A stretch of 64,000 bases of DNA from Actinernus sp. WN-2022 (lineage: Eukaryota > Cnidaria > Anthozoa > Actiniaria > Actinernidae). The stretch spans positions 88,559,537-88,623,536 of the forward strand of contig JAOWCC010001589.1 in assembly GCA_030867875.1 (NCBI GenBank), in the 5' to 3' direction. The first letter of the stretch is position 1. Each line of letters starts with the position of its first letter. Shown in pieces: positions 56,126 to 64,000 of this stretch. The position numbers and the translations under genes were made by a program. Under the pieces are notes generated by a model. It was not told the origin of the DNA. It made no database searches and saw only the letters and a list, made by a program, of their open reading frames with translations.

Positions 56126-56178
56126 TTTCCCTGCTAGCAGAGGTTCCTTTTCCTCCATTTCTTCTGCTAGCAGGGAAG
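56126..56178. mobile_element. 53-bp foldback insertion within the 68-bp repeat
   Basis: CCCTGCTAGCAGA and TCTGCTAGCAGGG form the arms. ATTATC occurs on both sides (56120-56125 and 56180-56185), whereas the uninterrupted units have it once, so this is an insertion with a 6-7 bp duplication. Confidence 0.75.
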
Positions 56179-56189
56179 GATTATCTGGA

Positions 56190-57020
56190 GAGAAACTAAA
56201 CATGCATGCGTACATGCAATAATTCATCACTTCCAAACTTTCGTACTTTTTTTTTTCCGGTCATATAGGAAACCAACGTAATTGGCTAACGCTGTGTTGG
56301 TTCTCCTGGCCTCTATGTTTTTTGTTTGTTTCATTATTTACTCTGTTCATTTGGTGTAGCCACAGTAAGTAAGTAAGTATAAAGTAACTGACAAACTCAT
56401 GGATACTAGACGTTCAAGTTAATTAAGTCGTTTGCGTGATTAAGCTGGGCAGGTACTTAAACATCTCGTTATTTTCTCTTTATAAATAGGGGGTGTTAAA
56501 ATAATTAATCGCGCTATTCAGAAAGAAGAAACTCTAGGCAGACTCTACCACCCCGGCAGGGAAATACTTGAGATCATAATGCTGAAAATCAACCAGCCTA
56601 GTAGAGGAATAGCAAAGGTAATTCAAAACTTGCAACATCGGTTGCCGTAACGAACTGAATGCACAATATGTCGCGGAATTTCGTGCAACGAAAAATCGTA
56701 GTCAATAAACGCCATAAATAATTCCACTGTCGCGTTTAAAGTTCGTAATTTAAAACGTCGTTCGTAATTTAAAATGGGGGTTTACCCGCGTAAAAAAAAT
56801 CATTTTTGCTTTCTTCTTTCTTTACGCACGTTTTACGTAGGTAGAGAAAAATGCGACAGTGTAAATTATTCACTTTAACTGAGCAAAGATAACGAGAAAC
56901 AATAGTTTCAACCCACGTATTGTGAAAACGAACCCGGATCTTCTCCCTGTTTGATTATTCTGAATCGTCTCTACACATTTTGACGAAAACACGGATACAT
57001 AAATTTAAATTAGCTCAAAC
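56190..57020. other. Region without a recognised gene
   Basis: AT-rich, with TTTACGCACGTTTTACG and CGTAATTTAAAACGTCG short repeats at 56740-56840. No exon signals. Confidence 0.4.
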
Positions 57021-57029
57021 TCGGGGTTG

Positions 57030-57260
57030 GATGGAAAATGGGGGTGCGGGGTGCGGAGTGTGGAAAATGAGGAGTGTGGAAAATGTATCCTGCGAGCAGA
57101 GGTTTCTCATCCCTCTGCCTTTCCTTTCGGCGACAGGAAAGGCAGAGAGATGAGAAACCTCTGCTCGCGGGGTATGGAAAATGGGAGTGTGGAAAATGTG
57201 GAGTGTGGAAAATGTGGAGTGTGGAAAATGTGGAGTGTGGAAAATGGGAGTGGGAAGAAA
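57030..57260 (+). repeat. GTGGAAAATGTGGA minisatellite with an inserted foldback
   Basis: About 15-bp units (TGGAAAATGTGGAGTG) lie on both sides of a foldback at 57089-57172. Flanking ORFs on both strands are repeat translations. Confidence 0.85.
57089..57172. mobile_element. 84-bp foldback within the minisatellite
   Basis: CCTGCGAGCAGAGGTTTCTC with ATCCCTCTGCCTTTCCT mirrors AGGAAAGGCAGAGAGATGAG with AAACCTCTGCTCGCGGGG. TAT flanks both sides. Its outer arm resembles that of 56126-56178 (CTGCTAGCAGAGGTTCC), suggesting one family. Confidence 0.75.
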
Positions 57261-58127
57261 ATGAGGAGAAATAATCAAATAATTATCCTGGATGAAACAA
57301 TCGAATGAAAGAATGAGGGTGTATCAGGATATGAAAACTCACTATAACTAAAAACTAATCCCACGACTCGAAAAAGCGTATTGACATGGGCAAATACCAG
57401 TAATTTCGTGCCTATTACCCGCGGGTTATCTGTTAATTTTCACCAAACCATGGCTGCTGCGGGTAATAGGGTGGTGCGGGTACGTATTAAATTCTAAAGA
57501 CTAAAACTTTGTCACACAAGGTTACGGTGATCGCCTTTCGCCCCTTATTCGCCGGCGGCACACAGCGATCGCCTTTGTCGAAAACAACGAAAAGCGGTCG
57601 CCTTTCGCTGGCGAAAATTTCGCCTCACTTGTGAAAAAAAATCGCTGTTGTCTCTTGAAAAAATTGTTGCCAAACTGAAAAGCCGCCGGCGATTTTGTTA
57701 GCAATGATCGCCGTTAGTGTCAGTGTTTATTTCGTCCAAATCTTCTTAGCTTTGTATAAAACCAAAGCATATATTAACTGAAACCGTTTCTGATCTAACA
57801 AACACTGAGGAAATCAGTGCCGTAGCGAGAAACAAGAATTGCGTTACTACATATGTGTATAAACACCATCCCGCTAGTTTGGTGCCTTATTTCATCTGAT
57901 AAACTTTTATATATACCTTCTGTATGTAGTTTCACACTTGATCCGTTAATCCTTCAGGATTTTAGCTGAAATCATTGCTTATGTTTCAAGAAGCCAGCTT
58001 ATCAAAAATCCCATTCTTGTACCCTACGAGCTGAGGTTTCTCATCTCTCAGTTCTTGGAGTTGACTTGTGAATTCTCTCGACATTGTCTAGTTTAATTTT
58101 GACACAACAACATCGGAGTGTCACGCT

Positions 58128-60000
58128 CTTCAACTTCAACTTCAACTTTATTAAATTCTAATCTGAGATAAGAAAAACTGATTTACATAGAAGCCGTGTT
58201 AACTACTATTAAATATATAAAAATACAGAACTGTCAATGTAATAATATAAAAATTATATACTATACTAATAATATGATATCCTAAAATTATGAAAACTAC
58301 TATATACTATTATCAATTAAGCATCATTGGTCATTTAGGACGGCGACTGTTTTGATTTTGTTTTTAAAAGAGCCTAGTGATTTAATTTCACGTAATTCTG
58401 TTGTTAGCTCATTCCATGTCTTGGCGCCGTGATACGAGAAACTTTTCTTCATAAATTCTGTTTTTGGTTGTGGAAGACAAAGTCTCGTATTACGGCCCCT
58501 TAGACCATAGTGAGAAGATAATTAGGTGCGGTATACCTCAAGAAACAATCCTCGGGACTTTATTATTCCTCACCTATATAAACGATCTGCCAAATTGCCT
58601 CGATACCTCGACACCATGCTTGTTTGCAGACGACACAAATGTGACAATTTGTGGTGCAGATGTAGCCGATGTTGAATTAAGAGCAAATCGTGAATTAATT
58701 AATATTAATAACTGGCTACGAGCAAACAAATTGCATCTTAATGTTGCCAAAACAGAATTTATGATGATTGGTTCGAGACAACGCCTATCGGCTCTGACTG
58801 ATGAAGAAATGCATTATTTAAAAATCGGAGACAAACTAATAAAAAAGGTATCGCAAAGCAAAACAGTTGGTGTCGTGGTAGACGAGCACTTAAGATGGGA
58901 GGATCACATAAATCATATATCAAAAAAGATCGTCTCAGGTCTAGGAGCTCTAAAGAGAATCAGACCATTCGTGTCCCAAGATACACTAATCAAGGTATAT
59001 ACGACTCTTTAATTCAAACGCACATGGATTATTGTTGCTAAGTATGGGATACCTGCGGCAAAGTTCTCGCAGATAAACTTCAGAAATTTCAAAATAGAGC
59101 CGCTCGACTTATTCTCAGGGCAGATTATGATACAAGTACAAACGCACTTTTAAGTGTCTTGGAATGGGACAAACTAGATGAACGCAGAGCAAAATATAAA
59201 GCCATCGTAATGTTTAAGACCCAAAATAGCCTGGCGCCAACAAGCCGGGTAGAGCTTCCAACAGTAGTAATCACATACACTAGATCTTGCATTTTGTACT
59301 CTGCACGACTGCATTCTTCCCGATAGATAGGACCGCAATAAGGAAAGCGAACTATCGACAACTCCATATAATTGTAATTTTTGTAATAATAATTCATGGT
59401 CAACGGTGTCGAAAGCTTTTTTTAGATCAAGGAAAATAACGATGTTAAATAGGCCTCGATCCATATTAACTGACCACAAATTGGTAGAATTTAAAAGAGC
59501 TGTCATGGTTGAATGCAGTCGTCGGAAGCCAAACTGCTTGTTTGTTAATAAATTATTTATGGCAAAATATTTGTACAATTGATCATACAATATCCTCTCA
59601 AAAACTTTACTTACAACCGGAAGGATGGATATCGGCCTATAGTTGTCCAGGTCACTCTTTGCACCATTTTTGTGTAGAGGACTTACCCGGGCCTTTTTCC
59701 AGCCAGAAGGGAATTGTCCTGACTCAATTATTATATTGAACAGAACAGTCAAGGGTTCACAAATCACTGGTGCCGCAGCTTTCAAAATTCTGGCCGATAT
59801 TCCGTCAAGCCCTGTTGCTTTATTTGAAGATAATTTATTAATTAGTTTGAACACTTTTGATTGACTCGTATAATTAAACTCAAACACAGATGGTGAACTT
59901 AGCGGGTAGCGTATAAAGTGTGGCTTATTTACCACACAGCTTCTCAACTTTTTTGTGAAAATGGAAAAGGTCCACCAAAGAAAATATTCTTGAGTCTCTC
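58128..60000 (-). mobile_element. LINE with an internally inverted RT segment
   Basis: The minus strand carries the RT N-terminal half (59945-59282; KATGLDGISARILKAAAP, NYRPISILPVVSKVFERILY, FLDLKKAFDTVDHELLLQKL) and, at the other end, the C-terminal end (58515-58335; LPQPKTEFMKKSFSYHGAKT then WNELTTEL), a 3' UTR and an AAGTTG-type tail at 58128-58150. Between them, 58513-59277, the RT C-terminal half (GIPQETILGTLLF, FADDTNVTICG, NRAARLILRADYDTS) lies on the plus strand. GIPQGS-like serine is replaced, and frameshifts are present. 5' end truncated near 59950. Confidence 0.85.
58464..59012 (+). pseudogene. Inverted RT C-terminal half of the LINE at 58128-60000
   Basis: A 182-codon open stretch covers CGIPQETILGTLLFLTYIND, CLFADDTNVTICG (catalytic DD), NLNVAKTEFMMIG-like and VGVVVDEHLRWEDHINHISK. 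Homology continues in other frames to about 59277. Codons before about 58513 belong to the opposite-strand LINE end, so the first residues are spurious. Confidence 0.8.
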
Positions 60001-60158
60001 GAATTCCACGACACAGAAGCGTGAATTTCTCCACGAACTGGTTGAAGTACTGAAGAAACGACGTTCACTCAAATCCAACAACAGACCTTTTTCCCTACAG
60101 GAGGACCTTACAGTCCCAAGGAGAGAAATTATAAAGTATAAAGCTTACGCCAGTCGAG

Positions 60159-62174
60159 ATGAGAAGCTTCCTTGGTTCAGTCCAGTTCTGCGCAAAGTTC
60201 ATCCCCAATTTTGCCACAATGTCGGGACCATTGTGGGATTTAACGTGCAAAGGTATCCAGTGGAAGTGGGGCGACAAAGATGAAAAAGCGTTCCAAGAGA
60301 TTAAGGTTCAGCTCACCCAAGCACCGGTGATGGCTTACCACAAGCAAGGTGCGGTAACCCGGATCATAACAGATGCATCACCCATTGGCCTAGGGGCAAT
60401 ACTTGAACAGAAGCAAGAAGATGGATCGTATAGGCCCATCTATTACGCTAGCCGAAAGCTTACGCCAGTCGAGACAAGATACTCACAGTTCGAAAGAGAG
60501 GCCTTGGCCGTCAGATGGGCATGTCAGAAGTTTTACCTTTACTTGTACGGAATCGACTTCGAGGTCTGCACAGATCACAAGCCTCTAGTCATTGTACTTG
60601 GGCGGCCAAGCGCAAAACCACCCTCTGCCAGGATAGAGCGATGGTTACTGTATCTCCAGCAGTTCAGATACACCGTGAGATACATACCAGGCAAACAAAA
60701 CGCCGCGGATGTTCTAAGCCGACTTCCGGTGGGTCAAACTGAAGATGAAGATGTTGATAAGACGGAAGAATATGCTTGTAGCATCGCAAGTGAGGCAGTG
60801 CCTGCAGCTTTAGTGCCCAGGCAGGTAGAAGAAACCTCAAAAGAAGACCCTACACTGCAGTTGGTGCGTGAAGCAGTGACCACAGGAAACTGGTTTCGTC
60901 TACAAGGTACCATGTACAAGGCTCTCAAAGATGAGTTATGGGTCCTGGGGCAGCTGGTGATGAGAGGAAATCGCATTGTCATGCCTGAGAATCTGTGGAA
61001 ACGTACTATCAGGTTAGCTCATGAAGGACATCAAGGCATAGTTCGTACCAAGGCCAGGTTGCGAGAAAAAGTCTGGTGGCCACAGATGCACAAGCAAGTC
61101 GAACAAGTGATACGAGCATGCCACCCATGCCAGCTTGTAGGACAAAGAGCCAAGCCAGAGCCCATCCGTTCAACAAAACTACCCGAGGGTCCATGGACCG
61201 ACATTGCAGTAGCCCTTCTTGAAGTATCAGGAGGCGATCATCTCCTAGTAGTAGTAGACCACTACTCGCGTTGGCCGGAGGTAGTTCTAGTGAAGAAAAC
61301 AGACGCGCAACATGTGATAAAGTGTATGGAGGCAATGTTCAGGACACACGGTCTACCGGAAACCGTCCGTAGCGACAATGGACCACCCTTTGCATCCAAA
61401 GAATTTGAAGGGTTCTTGGACTATCTTGGAATAGTACACAAGAAAGGTGTTCCATACTGGCCTCAGAGTAACGGGGAAGTTGAACGGTGCAACGAGACTC
61501 TCCTGAAGGCTGTGAGAATTGCCAAGCTGGAAGGAAAGGATTGGAAGAGAGCTGTGGAGGACTTCCTATTCCAATACAGGACAACACCTCACACCGTGAC
61601 CGGAATGTCACCAGCGGAGTTGCTGATGGGAAGGAAGTTCCGCGATAAGCTTCCGAAACTTAGAGTGCGGAGCGACCGGGCCATGGAGGCAGAATGGCAA
61701 CAACTCTTGAGGGAGAGAGACGCCCGTGCAAAACTACACCAAAAGGAGTATGCTGATGAGAGAAATTCAGCGCAACACAGCACCATCAACGAAGGTGATC
61801 AAGTGCTCTTGAAGCAACATCGAGAGAACAAATTGTCACCAAATTATGAGCCTGGACCGTACAGAGTCGTTAAAAAGGATGGTAATGCTGTTGTCATAGA
61901 AGACACTGATGGAAGGAGCAAAATGAGGAACGTGGCGCACATGAAGAGATTCATTGAACCTGAGGTTGGAAAGGCCACTGAAGAGCAAGAAGATGTGCAA
62001 CCCAAGAGTGTAGAGAGCGAGGAAGTAATACCACACAATCCTGAGACTATTTCAGATACAACGGTAAAGGATCCAACACCTGTGCTTGATCCTGTACCAA
62101 GCGTCTCAGATTCTATGCGACCTGCGCGCGTGAGGCGAGCACCGACCTGGATGCAAGATTACGTGCATTCTTAG
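60159..62174 (+). pseudogene. Ty3/gypsy pol fragment: RNase H and integrase, 671 codons
   Basis: MRSFLGSVQFCAKFIPNFAT (1-20) is the end of the RT. RNase H runs about 45-190 (TDASPIGLGAIL, FEREALAV, CTDHKPLV). The HHCC zinc-binding domain is about 289-325 (H-E-G-H ... CHPC). In the integrase core, D406 (RSDNGPPF) and E442 (NGEVER) are spaced D35E, but the usual first Asp, expected within IAVALLEV (about 349-356), appears replaced by Ala. A chromodomain-like or GPY-type segment follows (GPYRVVKKDGNAVVIED, about 580-595). The ORF is long and uninterrupted, indicating a recent insertion, but the 5' half is gone and the start ATG is fortuitous. Confidence 0.88.
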
Positions 62175-62341
62175 TGGGGTTATAGGTACACAAGCTTAGG
62201 TTTTAGAGATATGTGTTAACTCTATATTATTAAGGATAGTTTACTTGACTTTTATTACATTGACCTGACATTATGGTCATATAAGAGAACTTCTATACAA
62301 ACATTGATTTAGAAGAACATTAATACTAAGTAGAGGGGAGA

Positions 62342-62465
62342 TGTGGTGTACGCACTGCATCATGGGATAGAAAGGTCCCGGATGTAGGAAAACAGATGTA
62401 AGTCCGCCATTACTATTTGAGACAATAAATGTTGTTGTTTGTAAGTCGGGGTCCTAAATACCACA
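62342..62465 (+). repeat. 3' LTR of the Ty3/gypsy element, 124 bp
   Basis: Begins TGTGGTGTACGCACTGCATC right after a polypurine tract and ends CCTAAATACCACA, with 6-bp terminal inverted repeats TGTGGT/ACCACA. It contains AATAAATGTTGTTG, a plausible polyadenylation signal. No second LTR is in the window to compare. Confidence 0.75.
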
Positions 62466-62949
62466 TCTACGTGATAACGCCAGTGACAAGATTGATAGGG
62501 TTTGGACTATTGATGGGACAGTATTTTTTCGTCCCAAAGAAAATATTTACACAGTGGAAAAATGTACTACCCTAAAGGCGTGTCGCCAGATATTGAATAA
62601 GTATACTTAAATCTGTTTGATATTCCCATTCATTGACATTTTCTATCGTTATTACTTATGACATTTTCACACTATTTTTGCTTGAAATGTATGTTTTTCC
62701 TGTTATCATCTTCCTGTAATATTCAATGCATCTCAGCACATAATATATAATTACTACTCTTAATTTCTATTCATGCATTGCACCTACATTGTAGTTAACT
62801 TTCTATCATTAACTACATACATGACAGTACATGCATCTTTTCAACACCCTTCTCTCTTCTCTTTCCTATACATTATAATACTTACTTAGTTGACCTTCTT
62901 CACCCTACCTTGCCAATTTACCTAGTTCTCTGACTTTCCTATTCTCATC
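62466..62949. other. Sequence between the LTR element and the terminal LINE
   Basis: AT-rich, rich in ACATTTTC and CTACATTG-type words, no ORF. The 3' half may be the 5' UTR of the LINE that follows. Confidence 0.4.
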
Positions 62950-64000
62950 TTGTTGCACATCTTATGCCGATCCGTTACTCTTGTTCTATATGTAAATTTT
63001 CTGTTCATTCCAATTAATCACAAATCAATTCTGTGTGATATTTGTTTATCCTGGACTCATCTTAAGTGCACTAAACTAACTACCCCAGATTATGTTTTAC
63101 TCTCACAATCCGAAGATGCTTGGTTTTGCCCTATTTGTATTTCTGAAATATTACCCTTTAATCACCTTGAAGATGATGATGATTTCTATTTTGCCATTTA
63201 TGATCTTCATCAGTTCTATGTTTGAGCCTTCTTTTAATACCTCATCGTTAAAAAACAAATGCTTTAAACCATTTGTTGAAGACCCTGATACCTACCAGTT
63301 ACTGCATAATCCAGATCTTGATCCAGATATTAACATGTTCGTTCCAAACTCAAACTTTCTCGTTAACTGTGCATACTTTACTAGTAAGGAATTTAATTGC
63401 TTATTTCCTAAAATTCCAGACTGTTTTTCTACATTCCACCTTAATGTGGAATTTCCAATCCTAGGAAACATAAGTCAGGTGGATGTGTAGGCCTCTTTAT
63501 CAGATCTTCTTTTGAATTCAAAATCCGCTCTGACTTAGAATGTAATGATAATAGAATTTGTGAATCAATTTTTGCTGAAATACATCAATTGGATAATAAG
63601 AATATCATAATAGGCTGTCTATATAAACCACCAGATGTTTCAATAACTGATTTTATTGAGAACTTAAAACCTACCCTTGCTAAAATAAGTTTTGAAAATA
63701 AATTGTGTTACTTAATGGGAGACTTTAACATTAATATTCTTAATGCTAGCTGACAATCATATGCCATCTAATGATTTTATTGATCTAATGATATCTAACA
63801 GTCTATACCCACTGATATCGAAACCTACCAGGATTACATCTTATTCTGCTACTTTAATTGATAATATATTTACCAATAATCTTGATCACGATAAAATCAG
63901 TGGAATCCTTTGGTCTGACATATCTGATCACTTACCTGTATTTCAGGTAACCAACCTCAAACTTGTACCTGAATCTCAACCACAAAGAATTTACAAACGC
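62950..64000 (+). mobile_element. CR1-type LINE, 5' part with PHD-like finger and endonuclease, runs off the window
   Basis: A PHD-like Cys/His pattern spans two frames (CSICKFSVHS, then CDICLSWTHLKC, then WFCPIC). The AP-endonuclease-like domain follows from about 63460 (SGGCVGLFIRSSFEFKI, IIIGCLYKPPDV, YLMGDFNINIL, and SDISDHLPVF at about 63912-63942). Frameshifts at about 63010, 63225, 63490 and 63750 show decay. RT would lie beyond 64000. Confidence 0.8.

Larger units (their letters stand above)
60140..62465 (+). mobile_element. 5'-truncated Ty3/gypsy LTR retrotransposon with 3' LTR
   Basis: From inside the RT thumb region onward, the element retains RNase H, integrase, a polypurine tract (AGAGGGGAGA at 62332-62341) and a short 3' LTR. 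gag, protease, most of RT and the 5' LTR are missing. The left junction at 60140 abuts unrelated sequence; a 20-bp direct repeat links it to 60455-60474. Confidence 0.9.

Noticed and set aside
58128..59300. Twin-priming as the cause of the inverted LINE segment
   Set aside because: Twin priming inverts the 5' part of a LINE relative to an intact 3' part; here both outer parts keep one orientation and only the centre is flipped.
60734..62038. Minus-strand ORFs within the gypsy pol
   Set aside because: Antisense shadows of the 671-codon pol fragment.

Overview
The window is animal nuclear DNA. Spliced genes with GT-AG introns and short exons sit in AT-rich sequence crowded with retrotransposons and small inverted-repeat elements. 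CR1/L2-like LINEs, tRNA-derived SINEs, a Ty3/gypsy chromovirus-like pol, frequent ACATGTA palindromes and the style of the host proteins suggest an anthozoan cnidarian, possibly a stony coral. That assignment is inference from the sequence alone.

Three host genes can be assembled. (1) On the minus strand, 13705 to 745, four exons with matching splice phases encode the N-terminal 477 codons of an ankyrin plus leucine-rich-repeat protein that resembles the LRRK1 family of ROCO kinases. The ROC-COR-kinase part would lie to the left, outside the window. (2) On the plus strand, 16099 to 17563, two exons encode a complete secreted polysaccharide (chitin) deacetylase of 382 residues. (3) On the minus strand, 37055 to 20492, sixteen exons join with consistent phase into an 824-residue protein: a single calponin-homology domain most like that of neuron navigators, a long Ser/Pro-rich middle and a C-terminal coiled coil. 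One of its introns uses a GC donor. A possible first exon of a fourth gene lies at 50658-50782 on the plus strand.

The rest is mostly mobile DNA. The first LRRK-like intron holds a three-level nest: a minus-strand LINE (8120-12840) split by a plus-strand CR1/L2-like LINE (9530-11236, 7-bp target duplication), itself hit by a 218-bp CAGGG-ended MITE (10656-10873). The same intron region also holds an element at 6231-8050 whose ends carry hairpins next to ACTCGGGC. Those ends recur in a tandem array at 39142-43283. A head-to-head pair of tRNA-SINEs is at 27667-28443. A 13-unit 70-bp tandem array (30999-31915) is built from the end of another repeat family. A TIR element at 32336-33448 carries a RecQ-like helicase remnant and has a 60-bp sibling at 37814-37873.

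The right-hand 17 kb (47 kb onward) is a graveyard of 5'-truncated LINEs. It contains a minus-strand LINE with its central reverse-transcriptase segment inverted in place (58513-59277), a 5'-truncated Ty3/gypsy element with a 124-bp 3' LTR (60140-62465), and the 5' part of a PHD-finger/endonuclease LINE running off the end.

The host genes have no evident functional link to one another. The strongest candidates for closer study are the hairpin-ended array, the helicase-bearing TIR family, the in-place LINE inversion, and the tiny foldback elements that sit inside minisatellites.
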